Assembly (NCBI GenBank): GCA_032622095.1 | Contig: CP136065.1 | Coordinates: forward strand, 247,315,474 to 247,379,473 | Origin: Siphonodentalium dalli | Taxonomy: Eukaryota > Mollusca > Scaphopoda > Gadilida > Siphonodentaliidae | Direction: 5' to 3' | DNA length: 64,000 nucleotides | Shown: positions 10,061 to 22,532 of the stretch, piece after piece | Numbering within the stretch: the first letter of the stretch is position 1 | How the letters are laid out: each line of letters opens with the position of its first letter | Translations under genes and position numbers: made by a program | Notes under the pieces: model-generated | Seen by the model: only the letters and a program-made list of their open reading frames with translations | Databases searched by the model: none | What the model was told of the DNA's origin: nothing

Positions 10061-11253
10061 TAGGGATCTGCTAATCGGGGATTTTGCATCGAATCGAATC
10101 TCGATATCGAATCTCCTTCCTGATATCGTCATCGAATCGAATCTCGAATCGAATCAGCTAGTGGTTTGAATTGTTTACCAGTTTTGATTTCGGTGTCTCA
10201 TGACAAACAAAACTACATCAGCAACGTTAATCTACTTAAATATCCGCTGAAATTTGTGTGTTTTTTTTTTATTGGAAAATCATGACATAGGAAAGTCAGT
10301 CTCACGAGGGTTTGGAATACGTTTCATTTAATTTCTATCTAGCTGTGTAATTGCGAACATGATACAAGAAGTGACCATAAGGCACATAAAGCCAGTCCAA
10401 TCAATGTATCACAAACCCCATGACTCAGAAGTAACTTTTCTACATTATTTATTAAAGATAATCTAGATTTGATAAACTTATATCACCTATATAATTGTTG
10501 TAGTTTTAGTCCATACCAATGGTAGTTATGATAAGTTATCGCTTAAACTTTTCACCCCATGGTAGATCAAACACATACGTCACATATTCAGAGTAGTTGT
10601 CTTTGCAGTTGGGGTCCCAGAAAACAGACATAAATTACAATTGTTCAATGTTATCAATAATATTCATCGGATCGAAACTTGATGCATCCGCTCGATTTCC
10701 CAGGAAACAGAAACTTAATTGTAGGAAATTTCAAGGAATTCTACCCACAGTGTCGCAGATAATTGGTCTAAGATAATGACGCCTATTTAATAACGTAATC
10801 AGCTGATTGTTCTAAGGTTTCTGTTCATTCCAATATATGTTTTGTCGCACATAACGGCGGCTGAATTTTATTCCTATAATCTGAATTGGATATCTGAAGT
10901 TTTAAACATAAAATATTCAATTGAGTTCCGCATCTAGCGATCACGCAAAATTTATATTGTGTCGATACAGTTTACAAATGTATGAGGCGATTGATAACCG
11001 TCACGGGTTTCAACTGAAGCACTTATTTTTCATAATGCACGTCTATTTAAAATTACCTACGTTGGCAACTTTGTCCTTCAATTTTTGTGGCTTCAAGTAA
11101 TTTGGCATGTGTCATCTAGACACAAAAAATGTGACGACACCAAAGTAACATCGATTCGAAAATATCCGAATCGGCGGACCGATTCGGTGTCGATCTCGAA
11201 TTGGGTGCCCGATATCGACATCGAATCGAATCTCGAATATTCACAGGTCCCTA
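10061..11253. mobile_element. hAT element, 1193 bp, perfect 8-bp TSD
   Basis: The element starts TAGGGATCTG and ends CAGGTCCCTA. It is flanked on both sides by the identical 8-mer GCCACAAT (10053-10060 and 11254-11261), the hAT-type target duplication. Both subterminal regions carry clusters of ATCGAATCGAATCTCGA. The second copy at 18200-19410 is homologous over its whole interior. There is no transposase open frame, so it is a non-autonomous (or fully decayed) element. Confidence 0.85.
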
Positions 11254-11544
11254 GCCACAATGTATTGTATTATGACTTATTTTGATAACTGATGCCATAT
11301 TGACAACCATGTTGGACGCCATATTGGATAACAAAGTTTCCCCAAAGCAGATTTTAGATATATTTACCGAGGACTCTCCTGCGTCTATTGACACCAAAAT
11401 CGCTTCTTTACCAATTTGATCCGGGTTAACCTATCATTTTGCATATCACAACCATACTACTGTAATGCCCTAAATAAACAGCTCTTTAACCACAGCAGAA
11501 TTATGGGTAACCATTATCTGGATACACATGTAAAAAGCTTCATC

Positions 11545-12360
11545 TAGAGGTAAAGTGTTATTGACACTTTCATAATACCACCACTTTCGAAGAAAATGGG
11601 GGGTATACTGGATTGACCTGGTCCGTCCATCCTGACTTTTATCCGACTGTATCCGTCCACCTGTCTGTCCGGATTAATAACTCGAACAAATGTGAACCGA
11701 TTTCAATTATTTTTCTCAAATTAGTGCGAATCAGGTTCTGTCGAATATTTTTTCTAGAGTTATGGTCCCTTTTCGACTTAAAAAATTTAGGGTTTTTTGT
11801 TTCTGGATGATAACTCCAGTTAGGATGACATGATCACCACCTAAAATTTTTTACAACTGAATTGGCTCAAAATACTGATATATGTAAAGTGCGAATCAGG
11901 ATTCGTTTCCATAATTTTTTCCACATATATCTGCATATATGGGCCTTTTTGGAAAATCCATTTAACATAACTCCTGTTGGTGTTGCTTTATCACACCCAA
12001 ACTTGCTTTGTGACTGAACTGTATGGAGGGCAATTAGGGTAATAAAGAGCTAACTTGTATATTGTAGAATAAGATAAGCTATTTTCAATTTTTAAATCCC
12101 AGAATGTATTATATTGCACTCAAAATTGATGTATAATTTATGGTCACAATTCCAGGTGCTAACTTAAATATTGTAGAATGTGAAAACAAAATTTCAATTG
12201 TAAAATCTCTGAAATTATTAGATAACTTATTGATCCAAATTTATAGTATAGTATATAGAAGGTTAAACAGCTGTTTTCGATTGATAAAAATCATACTTAA
12301 TTTTATTAATTTATTAATTTGATAAAATTCACTCTTAGAACTTTATATTTTTTCTTCTAA
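11545..12360. repeat. Dispersed repeat, 'ACTTTCGAAGAAAATGGGG' family
   Basis: The sequence CACTTTCGAAGAAAATGGGG and TACTGGATTGAC at 11582-11617 recur at about 12409-12445, marking two copies of one dispersed family. Just before the first copy sits ATTGACACTTTCATA, the 3'-terminal signature shared with three other repeats in this window. Low-complexity AT-rich tail. Non-coding. Confidence 0.55.
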
Positions 12361-12398
12361 GATGATAAGAATTAAGATTTATATTGCAACTTCAAATA

Positions 12399-12591
12399 AT
12401 TATACCCTCACTTTCGAAGAAAATGGGGGGTGTACTGGATTGACTGCGTCTGTCCGTCACACTTTCTCCCTCCGTGTGTCGAGCCCTCATAACTCAAACT
12501 GTTTAACTATTAACCGATTTCAATATTTTTTTGTATTCAATCTCCTTAGGACCGCATGATGCTAATTGCGGTGCGGTCCGACTTTCTTTTT
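12399..12591. repeat. Partial second copy of the same dispersed family
   Basis: It begins CCTCACTTTCGAAGAAAATGG and is interrupted or truncated where the next hairpin-ended element begins at 12592. Confidence 0.5.
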
Positions 12592-13733
12592 TAGCTCAAC
12601 TTTACTTTGTAAAGTTTGAGCTATTGCCATGGCTTTGTCGTCCGTCATCCGTGTGTGTGTGTGTACGTAAGGCGTCAACAATGCAGGCTACAGGTCGTAC
12701 CTTTGGTCGGATCATTATTAAATTTGTCATAGCTGTTGACATCAACATTTAGACCAGAATTATTAATTTTGGGGTCATTCGGAAAAAAAACATGGCCGCC
12801 AGTGGCCATCTTGGATTTCAAAATTCAATCCATTAGCACGGGCTACAGGCCGTACTGTTTGTCTGATCATCATGAAATTTGTAATGCATGTTAATATTGA
12901 CATGTAGATAGGAACGAGTAATTTTGGGGTCATTCGGCCCAAAAACATGGCCACCAGCAGCCATCTTGGATTTTACTCTTTGTATGACTAAATTCTTTAG
13001 CACGGGCTACAGGTCGTACTATTAGTCTGATCAATTATAAAATTTGTCAAGAATGTTAATAATGACATGTAGATGGGAACGAGTCATTTTGGGTCATTCG
13101 GCCAAAAAACATGGTCGCCAGCAGCCATCTTGGATTTTACTCTTTGTATGACTAAATCCTTTAGCACGGGCTACAGGTCGTACCTTTAGTCTGATCATCA
13201 TAAAATTTGTCATGGCTGTTGAAATTGGAATGTAGATGGGAACGAGTCATTTTGGGGTCATTCGGACAAAAAACATGGCCACCAGTGGCCATCTTTGATT
13301 TCAAAATTTAATCCACAGGTCGTACTGTTCGTCTGATCATCATGAAATTTGTCATGGATGATAATATTGACATGTAGATGGGAACGAGTAATTTTGGGGT
13401 CATTCGGCCAAAAAACATGGCCGCCAGCAGCCATCTTGGATTTTACTCTTTGTATGACTAAATTCTTTAGCATGGGTTACAGGTCGTACCTCTTTAGTCT
13501 GATCGTCATAAAATTTGTCATGGATGTTAACGATGACATGTAGATGGGATACAATCATTTTGGGGTCATTCGGCCGAAAACATGGCCGCCAGCAGCCATC
13601 TTGGATTTTACTTTTCTCTTCATGTCTATAAACTAGTATTAGACATTCAACTTTCCACATTCCTAATCGCTCCATTGACTGTAATACATTAAATTATTCC
13701 AAGTTGAGCTACAGTGTCATTGACACTTTCATT
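12592..13733 (+). mobile_element. Hairpin-ended element with ~160-bp tandem core (pearl/Helentron-like), block 2
   Basis: The 5' end is a hairpin (TAGCTCAACTTTAC / GTAAAGTTTGAGCTA), followed by a GTCCGT-rich leader and a GT microsatellite. Next come six tandem copies of a 142-165-bp unit, counted by CATGG(C/T)C starts at 12791, 12946, 13110, 13274, 13416 and 13581. The 3' end contains GTTGAGCTAC and the palindrome AGTGTCATTGACACT. A short 5' core, ~160-bp tandem units and a 3' hairpin match the layout described for bivalve 'pearl' elements, which are attributed to Helentrons. That assignment is an inference; no Rep/helicase is encoded. Confidence 0.65.
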
Positions 13734-14327
13734 ATTTATGTAATCATAGGACAATTCAATGTCAATTATCATTCATACATTTGGTGGTATGGTATGATAT
13801 AAGTGACTATTTTGAGTTCACTCCCTTGCAGTGACTTTCCGATAATTGTATACTGTATTAAAGCATTCGTTCCCTGTATGTGAACAATATTCAACCTGCT
13901 AAAAGTTTCCCCAACCGTCCACAGTTCTTACAAAAGCTGAATTTTGGAATCCATACTAGTGTTACACCTTTTAGTGCCTACCTATCACTCAAATCTAACT
14001 ACAGGATATAGAATGAAACAATCACATGTCATATATGATATACATGAATGTACAAACTCATTTAAATTGTATTAACAAACATCCCCTTCACATATCAAAT
14101 AGAGTAAACGTATATATATGGGCTCAAACATGGACCGTATGCCTAAAAGACTTTGTTTTATACTTGTTAAATGTTCCCTTGTAGTCTGTTAATTTTATAT
14201 GTCAATGCACCATTGTTGATGTTTGTTGCCCATTGACTCTGGTTTGATGCATTTTGTGAGCGTAATGTTCACACTTAATTAGTATAATGACTCATTGAAT
14301 TAAATTAAAAACTTCATCTAATAGAAA
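13734..14327. other. Non-coding, unique-looking sequence
   Basis: No repeat or gene recognised between two tandem-repeat elements. Confidence 0.45.
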
Positions 14328-14498
14328 ATGGAAGATGATTCTGCATATTTTGGATCGGACATTCTGTCCGACAGATACAAAAGTGCACCTGGCATAGACC
14401 ATTTTTTGCCGGACATTGACCGTGACTGGCCACTTATTTTGAGCCTTGATCAACTAATCGGTATTGTGATGCCGTTTTATTTTCTGATTGCAGATTAA
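14328..14498 (+). CDS. Possible 56-residue small ORF or exon, unknown
   Basis: An ATG-initiated frame of 56 codons with a protein-like acidic composition (begins MEDDSAYFGSDILSD; later DIDRDWPLILSLDQL) and a hydrophobic end. The context GAAAATGG (A at -3, G at +4) is favourable for a metazoan start. It lies in the only repeat-free stretch of this sub-region. A possible donor (CG|GTATTG) lies at 14459-14461, and an acceptor-like TTTTATTTTCTGATTGCAG just before the stop, so it may be part of a spliced gene. I recognise no family. It may equally be chance. Confidence 0.25.
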   Translation: MEDDSAYFGSDILSDRYKSAPGIDHFLPDIDRDWPLILSLDQLIGIVMPFYFLIAD

Positions 14499-14790
14499 CA
14501 TGCATTGGTCCTTGGCATAAATAAACAGTATTTTCATTCATTTTTGTGATCGAATCAAGGCATGTCAGACTTAAACCTGGCTGTAATCAAAAGGTTAGCA
14601 CTTTGAACTTGAATCAAAGCATTTTCGACCAATGTTCGATGACTCAATGTCACAAAAGCATGTAGGTTTATTTTGGTTCCTTTGATTGGGCCAAGTCGTT
14701 ACAAGTAGCACCAATAGAGAGCCATATGGCAGTGTCATGTTTGTTCTGCTCGCTTGCAGTACATAGGTATATATCAATTTCAGTTATTAT
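14499..14790. other. Non-coding spacer
   Basis: Nothing recognised before the terminal hairpin of the next tandem-core element. Confidence 0.4.
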
Positions 14791-16982
14791 TAGCTCAACT
14801 TACTTTGTAAGTTTGAGCTATTGCCATGGGTTGGCGTCCATCGTCCGTGTGTGCGTCCGTCAACAATTTCCTTTGGCGCGGGCTACAGGTCGTATCTTTG
14901 GTCTGATCTTTATGAAATTTGTCTTGAATGTTGACATTGACATGTAGATGGGAACGAGACATTTTGGGGTCATTCGGCCAAAAAAAATGGCCGCTGGTGG
15001 CCATCTTTGATTTCAAAATTAAATCCATTGGCGCGGACTACCGGCTGTACTGTTTGTGTGATTATCATAAAATTTGTCATGAATGTTAACATTTACATGT
15101 AGATGGGAACGAGTCATTTTAGGATCATTCGGCCAAAAAATATGGCCGCTGGTGGCCATCTCGGATTTTACTCTTTGCATCACTAAATCATTTGACACAT
15201 TCTACAGACCACATCTTTGATCCGATCATCACCAAAATTCATATGGATCATCGGGACGACCTCTAGATGGGAACGAGTCATTTTGGGGTCACTTGGCCAA
15301 AAGACATGGCCGCCGTCAACCATCTTGGATTTTAATCTTTGCATCACTAAATACTTTCGCGTGGGCTACAGGTCATATCTTTGGTCGGATCTTTATGAAA
15401 ATTGTCATGAATGTTGACATTGACATGTAAATGAGAACGAGTCATTTTGGGGTCATTCGGCCAAAAAACATGGCCGCTGGTGGTCATCTTGGATTTTACT
15501 CTTTGCATCACTAAATCCTTTGACACATCCTACAGACCACATCTCTGATCCGATCATCACCAAACTTCATATGGATCATCGGGGTGACCTCTAGATGGGA
15601 ACGAGACATTTTGGGGTCATTTGGCCAAAAAACATGGCCGCTGTCAGCCATCTTGGATTTTACTCTTTGCATCACTAAATACTTTCACACACCCTACAGA
15701 CCACAACCCTGATCCGATCATCACCAAACTTCATATTCATCATTGGGGTGGCCCCTAGTTGGGCATGAATCATTTTGGGGTAATTCGGCCAAAAAACATG
15801 GCCACTGGTGGCCATCTTGGATTTCAAAATTGAATCCATTGGCGCATTCTACAGGACGTACTGTTTGTCTGATCATCATAAAATTTGTCATGAATGTTGA
15901 CATTTACATGTAGATGGGAACGAGTCATTTTAGGATCAATCGGCCAAAAAACATGGCCACTGGTGGCCATCTTGGATTTTACTCTTTGCATCACTAAATT
16001 CTTTGACACACCCTACATACCACATCCCTGATCTGATCATCACCAAACTTCATATGGATCATCGGGGTGACCTCTTCATAGGCAACGAGTCATTTTGGGG
16101 TAATTCGTCCAAAAAATATGGCCATTTTGGATTTTACTCTTTGTATGACTAAATATTTCTATAAAATCCATTAGCATGGGTTATAGACCGATCTGTTTGT
16201 TTGATCTTCATGAAATTTGTCATGGATGTTGACATTGCCATGTAGATGGGAACGAGTCATTTTGGGGTCATTCGGCAAAAAAACATGGCCGCCAGTGGCC
16301 ATTTTAGAATTTACTCTTTGCATCACTAAATCCTTTGGCACACCCTACAGACTACATCCCTGATCCGATCATTATGAAACTTGTCATGAATGTTGATATT
16401 CACATGTAGATGGGAACGAGTCATTTTGGGGGTCATTCAGCCAAAAAACATGGCGGCTGGCAGCCATCTCGGTTTTCAAAATTTAATCCGTTGATGCGTG
16501 CTACAGGCCGTACTGTTTGTCTGATCTTCATAAAAATTATCATGGATGTTGACACTGAGATGAAGATGGGAACGAGTCATTTTAGGGTCGTTCGGCCAAA
16601 AATGCGTTCTACTCTTAGGATCACTAAATCCTTTGACACACCCTACAGACCATATCCCTGATCTGATCATCACCAAACTTCATATTGATTATCGGGGTGA
16701 CCTAGATGGGGAACGTGTCATTTTGGGGTCATTCGGCAAAAAAATATGGCCGCCAATGGCCAGTTTGGTTTACTATCTAGTTAACATTGTTCATTCATAC
16801 ACTGGTACATTGTCATTCCATTTCTACTTCCACCAATATTTATTTGTTGGTCTCTCTTCACATTTACATCTTGTCTTACTTAGACATTTCAATTAGCACC
16901 TTTCCTAATTCCTCCATTTACTGTCAACCATTAAATTATTCCCCTACCTAAGTTGAGCTACAGTGTCATTGACACTTTCATT
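14791..16982 (+). mobile_element. Hairpin-ended element with tandem core, block 3 (longest copy)
   Basis: Same family and orientation as 12592-13733: the 5' hairpin is TAGCTCAACTTAC / GTAAGTTTGAGCTA, and the 3' end carries AAGTTGAGCTACAG and the AGTGTCATTGACACT palindrome. The core holds about a dozen degenerate units containing GGGAACGAGTCATTTTGGGG and GGCCATCTTGGATTTTACTC. Copy-number difference between blocks (six versus about a dozen) shows expansion of the internal repeats. Non-coding. Confidence 0.7.
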
Positions 16983-17100
16983 TATTATATGACTACTACT
17001 ATTCTCACTATTGTACTGGACAATAATCTTGATTATGAGATCACATTGTCGGATCACACCCTGCCTTGTTTTGGCTATACGTGGATACGCCCCTTAGGGG

Positions 17101-17632
17101 AGGAATTTAGAACTCCGCACTAAACCAAAGATTCCGGACAAATAGAGAGGTATGTGCATCTGTTTTAGGTTTGCCCAGGAATATGGTTGTTTTATAGTAT
17201 GGTGTGAGTGGTGGAAAGACAGAGAAAATGATATATATTGTTGGAGTTGTGTCAGAAAATGGTCACTCATGACAAAAATACCGGCACTATTGACAAAACA
17301 TCCATTATTTTGCACGGAAAAATACACTACTTGCTATTTACAACTAAATGTACTTGAAACCAAATATTACCCTAAGCCGCCCAAGAAATTTTAGACCAAC
17401 ATTCCCCAGAATAAGAATCCGACAGAGGTAAACAGGAAAGGTAGTGTGTCTAAGATTTGCCAACGAGGCTGAACAGTGATAGTCAACGAGGGCCCTATGA
17501 GTGACTATACACAGGAGTACGATTATCAAAATGGATTTTTACGTTTTGGTATATAAAATGGCGCTGCTTTAGTCTGAGTTTCTCTGACTCGCAAATGCTA
17601 TACTTCTTGGTGATGGAACTGCACTGTGATGA
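17101..17632. repeat. Left arm of a 3.1-kb inverted repeat
   Basis: It begins AGGAATTTAGAAC. Over ~530 bp it is the diverged reverse complement of 19725-20230; shared anchors are CTGTTTTAGGTTTGCCCAG, TTGCACGGAAAAATAC and TTTTGGTATATAAAATGGC. The arms flank a ~2.1-kb centre that holds a hAT copy. The arms could be the long terminal inverted repeats of an old foldback or DNA transposon; no transposase is visible. Confidence 0.7.
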
Positions 17633-17696
17633 CTTAAAATTGGCATGCATGGACCCTGCAATAATGAATGTTTACTGATTTACAGTCTGTTGCTAA

Positions 17697-18060
17697 GATT
17701 CCAATAGAATAGAATAGATTAGAACATTTATTGCAATACACCAATTATATAGGCAGTTGAAATTTACATAATGATTAAACATGTAAATCACAAAATGATA
17801 TACATTGCGTTTAATAAATGTTATATTCGAAGCATCATCATTCAACCACTGTGTCAGGTTTTTCTCTGCAAATTTTCTCAGTTGCCAAAGATCCCCTTCT
17901 GAGAAGGAACAACTGGATCATGTTGCAAATGGTATTTATATCTTTATATCATCATTTCTCATTATCTTTTGAAAAATTTCCCTGTCACTCATTTTCGAAA
18001 ATCCATAGTCATAATCTTCAATATCTCGATAGTATTTGCCTTATAGATCGGATTATTCAC
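17697..18060 (-). mobile_element. Possible 3' end of a LINE on the minus strand
   Basis: Read on the minus strand, the end is CAATAAATGTTCTAATCTAT followed by a (TCTAT)n pentanucleotide tail (17701-17720). This resembles the short-repeat 3' tails of CR1/L2-type LINEs. Upstream on that strand are protein-like segments (for example KMSDREIFQKIMRNDDIK) interrupted by stops. No definite reverse-transcriptase motif was seen, so this is tentative. Confidence 0.35.
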
Positions 18061-18199
18061 TACATGTAATAACAAAATGCATATCAGTTTCCACGCATGT
18101 TAATCGAACATTGTGAGTATGTGAAAAATACTATGGGATAACCATTGTGGGGCCAATTTAAAGATATTCTGAACTAACGAGTCATATTAATATATACTT

Positions 18200-19410
18200 T
18201 AGGGATCTGCGAATCAGGGATTTTGCATCGAATCGAATCTCGATATTGAATATTCTTCCTGATATCGACATCGAATCGAATCGAATCAGCTAGTGATTGA
18301 CATTGTGTATTTCAGTGTCTCATTACAAAAAAACTTCAAAATTCACTAGATACTATATAACAATAATATTAGTCTCCTTAAACAACCGTTGGACCTTTTT
18401 TTAGGAAAATCATGATGTAGGCAAGTCACTCTCAATGTCATGGAGGGTTTTGGATATGTTGCATTGAATTTCTATATGACAAAATGAATGTAATGGCGAA
18501 CATGACACCAGAAGTGACTGTAAGACACTTAAAGACAGTTCAATCAACGTATCACAAACCCCATGGAATGGAAGTCACTTGTCTACATTATTTAATAAAG
18601 TAGACAAAGATTTGACACAAGTGGACATGTGTATACCGTTCAGCTATATAATTGTTGTAGTCTGATACCAATGGTAGCTATCTGTTAAACTGTTCACCCC
18701 ACAATAGATCAAACACCTACATCACATATTCACAGTAGTTGTCTTCATGGAGTGGGTCCCAGAAAATAGACACAAGTTACAAGTGTTATCAACAAGATTC
18801 AACGGATTGAAACTTGGTGCATCGCGCTCGATTTCTCGGGAAACAGAAACTGAAAGTAGGAAATTTATAGGAATTCTGCCGGCAGTGTCGCAGATAACTG
18901 GTCGCACATGATGACGTCTATTTAAGAATGTAATAGACTGATTGTTCTAAGGTTTCTCACCGTTTCTGTTCATTCCAATCTATGTTTTGTCGCTCATAAC
19001 GGTGGCTGACATTGAATTTTATTCGTATAATCTGAATTGGATATATGAAGTTCTAAACACAAGGTAATCAATTTAGTTCCACATCTAGTAATCACGACCC
19101 ATGTAGACAATTTACATACTGCCCATACAGATTACAAATATATGTGGCGATTGATCACCGTCACAGGTTGCAATCGAAGCACATAATTTGCATAATGCAG
19201 TCTATTCTGAACGACATACATTCAAAATTATCTATGTTGGCTAATTTGGCAACCTTGTGCTTCAATTTTTGTGAGTTCAGTTCATTGGGCATGCATTCTT
19301 TACACCCAAAAAACGAGACTACACCAAAGTAACACCGATTAAAAAAAATATCCGAATCAGCGGACCGATTCGGTGTTGATCTCGAAACGTGTGCCCGATA
19401 TCGACATCGA
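18200..19410. mobile_element. hAT element, second copy, right end lost
   Basis: It starts TAGGGATCTGCGAATC and is homologous across its interior to 10061-11253, including subterminal ATCGAATCGAATC motifs and CGGACCGATTCGGTG near the right end. The terminal ~40 bp on the right are missing, so no target duplication can be read. It lies between the arms of the 17.1-20.2-kb inverted repeat. Confidence 0.75.
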
Positions 19411-19724
19411 AAAGTGGAAATAAACCATTCCAATCATAAAAAGTTAAATGTGGAGTAGCATGGGAATTTCGTCTTGGCTCGTCTGTATCTGGAATACCTT
19501 GCCTATATATGGACATCATCATCCTCTTTCTTTGGTCGAATCTGTTTCTTCCCCCTTTTCTGAAAATTAGGACATAATGGTCCTGATGATTATTTATTTG
19601 TAATATGTACATATTGGTATGTCTAATGGTAAGTTCAGTATATCTTTGGATGGGCAATCGCTATCCCATGGAACCGACCGTAGATCGTAAACATTCATCG
19701 TTGGGTCCATACCTATTTTGAGTT

Positions 19725-20230
19725 ATATCACAGTGCAGTTGGAGTGATGTAACATCAATTTCGAGTCAGAGAAACCCAGACTAAAGTAGTGCCATTTTAT
19801 ATACCAAAACTTAAAACTCCATTTTGATAATCATACTCCTGGATAGTCACTCGGAGGGGCCTCGTTGACTATCGCCATAGCCTCATTGGCAAATCATTGC
19901 CACACCACCCTTCACATTTTCTTCCATCGAACGCTTATTTTGGGCTAAAATTTCTGGGGCGGTTTGGGGTAATATTTTACTTCCAAAACATTCAATTGTA
20001 AATAGCGAGTAGCGTATTTTTCCGTGCAAAATAATTTATGTTTTGTCAACAGTGTCGTCATGGGTGACCATTATCTGACACACCTACAGAATTATATATA
20101 ATTTTCTCTGTCGTTCCAGCACTCACTGCATGCTGGGCAAATATCATATTACTGGGCAAACCTAAAACAGATAATACATACCTATCCATTTGTCCTGAAT
20201 CAATGTTTCAGTGTGGAGTTCTAAATTCCT
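19725..20230. repeat. Right arm of the 3.1-kb inverted repeat
   Basis: Diverged reverse complement of 17101-17632, starting near ATATCACAGTGCAGTT and ending GTTCTAAATTCCT. Divergence with small indels indicates an old structure. Confidence 0.7.
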
Positions 20231-20448
20231 GTCTCCAAAAATGACTCAAAAACTCTGAGTGCCTCGTTGGCTGCTCGGAGCAGCATCTGATTGCTTGGAG
20301 CGGCCTTCGATTGATTCCCCCGTGTGAGAAGGGCCTGGTTGAATTTGCAGTGGTATGATGAATCACTTTCATCCTCAAGCAACTTAATGTATGCCATTCA
20401 ATGACATATTTTCTAATGTGAAGGGGTACTCTCAGGTACCTAATAATA

Positions 20449-20640
20449 ATTTTTCCGCCAAGGAGAAGCCCTCAACTGAACTATATGGATTACGTCTCCG
20501 GCCTTGTGTCAATCAGGAGGGTTAAAATTTTATTGCTGTGCCGACCCCACTCACATCCGTGTCCAGATTAGTCTCGCATGAATACACCCGCATTCTATCT
20601 ATTGTCTAGTCAGTTTTTATTCCTCCTCGCCAGGACAGGA
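20449..20640. repeat. Half copy of the 25186-25514 element, opposite orientation
   Basis: It starts TTTTTCCGCCAAGGAGAAGC and runs through ACTGAACTATATGGATTACG and CATCCGTGTCCAGATTAGTC. From the ACTGAACTAT anchor onward it is nearly identical to the complement of 25330-25460. Its outer end is a diverged version of the terminal repeat, and the other half of the element is absent. Confidence 0.65.
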
Positions 20641-22130
20641 TCGTTTCTATTTTCTCAAGGTTGTATCTTTCTGTGTTGCGAGTTTATCGACTCAATATTT
20701 ATTGTTGATATTACAAACTTGCAATTTATTGTACCCGATAGTTAATTAATATTTCTCACATCCGAAACGGGAACTTTTTTCGTTTCACTGTATCCGTAAT
20801 TTGTTTCCGTGTTTTCTGTTTTCCTCAAGACGGCTTTATCTTCCAACAATTGGAATTAAGATGGCCATCTTGACAATGACTAAAGAAGCACATAGCTTAC
20901 TTGTGGCAAAACCACATAGTGCATATTGTGCCACACATACGGCGTGATGACTATCATGACTTACAATTGAGGACGCAATGTAGTACGGTATGCGATGTCT
21001 CCTAATTTCGTGCTACACGTGTTTCACTTTACATAAGTTTCCGTCGACTCGCTTCGGTTATTTCGTAAGTTCCGTTGCTTGTATCCTAATGTATACTGCC
21101 AAATCATACATGGCACTGCTCTGTTAATTCGCAGAAAGTTGCACAGGACAGCCATATCCTCCTTTGTAATAATTTACATGAATAAATACGAAGATAGTAC
21201 TTGTTATCACTAATCAGATGACAATTCACATTTCTTTCGACTGAGCGATCTGTAATATTGTTTTAACGATCAATACCTGCGAATCTACGCCCGCCAGTAT
21301 GTATGAGCGCGTGGTCTTGTTAGACACATGACAAATGTAATAACACATTACATCGATTTCAAGGTATTTAGAAAATTCTACCTTGTCTATCACGATTAAA
21401 TATCATATAACTCATTGTATCATCAGTACAATAGTTACTAACACTCCGTAACAGGGGGATGGTATTCGTTATCACATATATAACCACACTTCGAATTGAT
21501 GTGTTGTCTGACGTTCTAAATATTGTGTTGCATTCTTTACATCCATGTATGTACAGTTTGGGTTCCTACGAATTATTGTTCACCAACTGCAATGAAGTGA
21601 AAACTTTGTGGCCTGACACTAAGCCATCTTACCGTAGGCTCTAATATGCCTCGGCGTGGGCGAGCTTGCAATGATGTATTGCACGCCGTAATAGTTCCAT
21701 ACATTGTACATGACAATCATATCATATCAGGGCCTCATGTATGCTGTCAGGACTGACTACTAGTATGCTTACATATGGTGCACAGTTTTCATCCCAATAC
21801 TGACATACTTTGCAGTTTCATCAGTGAATGATAACGGCAAACAGCGAAATAGAAAGAATACATATTGTCACGTGCTCCAGATTCACTGCCAATAGTCTTT
21901 CCAGTAGAGACCATCACTTGGCTCACTAACTTCTATTTCCACATATATCAAAACGATATTCTGCCACATAGCTTTCACTCGTGTATGATGCGCAGTTACA
22001 TGCAACACATTTATATTGCGCAGAATATCAGAAAGGACTGCATTTGTATTGTTACATGTCTAAAGCGAGCTTACATGCGCAGCGTTTATATTGCGCACAT
22101 CTACTGCCAATATTTTTCCGAAACCGGCCA
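20641..22130. other. Non-coding, mostly unique sequence
   Basis: No gene is supported. Near 21990-22095 the motif TTATATTGCGCA recurs twice in a short direct repeat. Confidence 0.4.
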
Positions 22131-22137
22131 TGACATG

Positions 22138-22345
22138 GCTCTTCGTCTATGGCGGCTGTTCTGGGTGGGGAAGACTCGTTGTCACGTGACGCTCTTGCTC
22201 TCATAGACATAGCGCACCAGCCAAATGGCCTTCTGACTCTTCCCCATGGTGCAGTGGCCCACATCATTACAAGATGGGGTCCAGTCGATCCCCTGGAATA
22301 GTAATACCTTCGGGATACATCCGGGCCTGCTCCTCCGCAGTCATG
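22138..22345. repeat. Exon-like module, copy 1
   Basis: A ~200-bp GC-richer segment that recurs near-identically at 23103-23330 and, more diverged, three times at 23766-24318. Anchors are TGGGTGGGGAAGACTCGTTG, CAGTGGCCCACATC and AATACCTTCGGGATAC. The minus strand stays open over much of each copy (e.g. MYPEGITIPGDRLDPIL), but the frames of successive units do not agree. I recognise no protein family. Confidence 0.55.
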
Positions 22346-22532
22346 TGATCATAGTGGTATATCATCGACATATCCACTGATTATGTGACAAAACGATTCG
22401 ATACAATCATGACGAAAATACAGGCATTCGTATCTTCACGTCCGCTGTAAGCGCACTTTTCTAACGGAAACCGCCTAGTTCTTGCCTATGTGCATTCGGA
22501 ACTCATCGTCCTCATATACGAGAAAAGACAGT

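Noticed and set aside
13258-16676. Short open frames with recurring peptides such as GHVFWPNDPKMTRSHLHVN
   Set aside because: They are translations of the ~160-bp tandem unit; frames change between units and none is continuous, so they are not a repeat protein.
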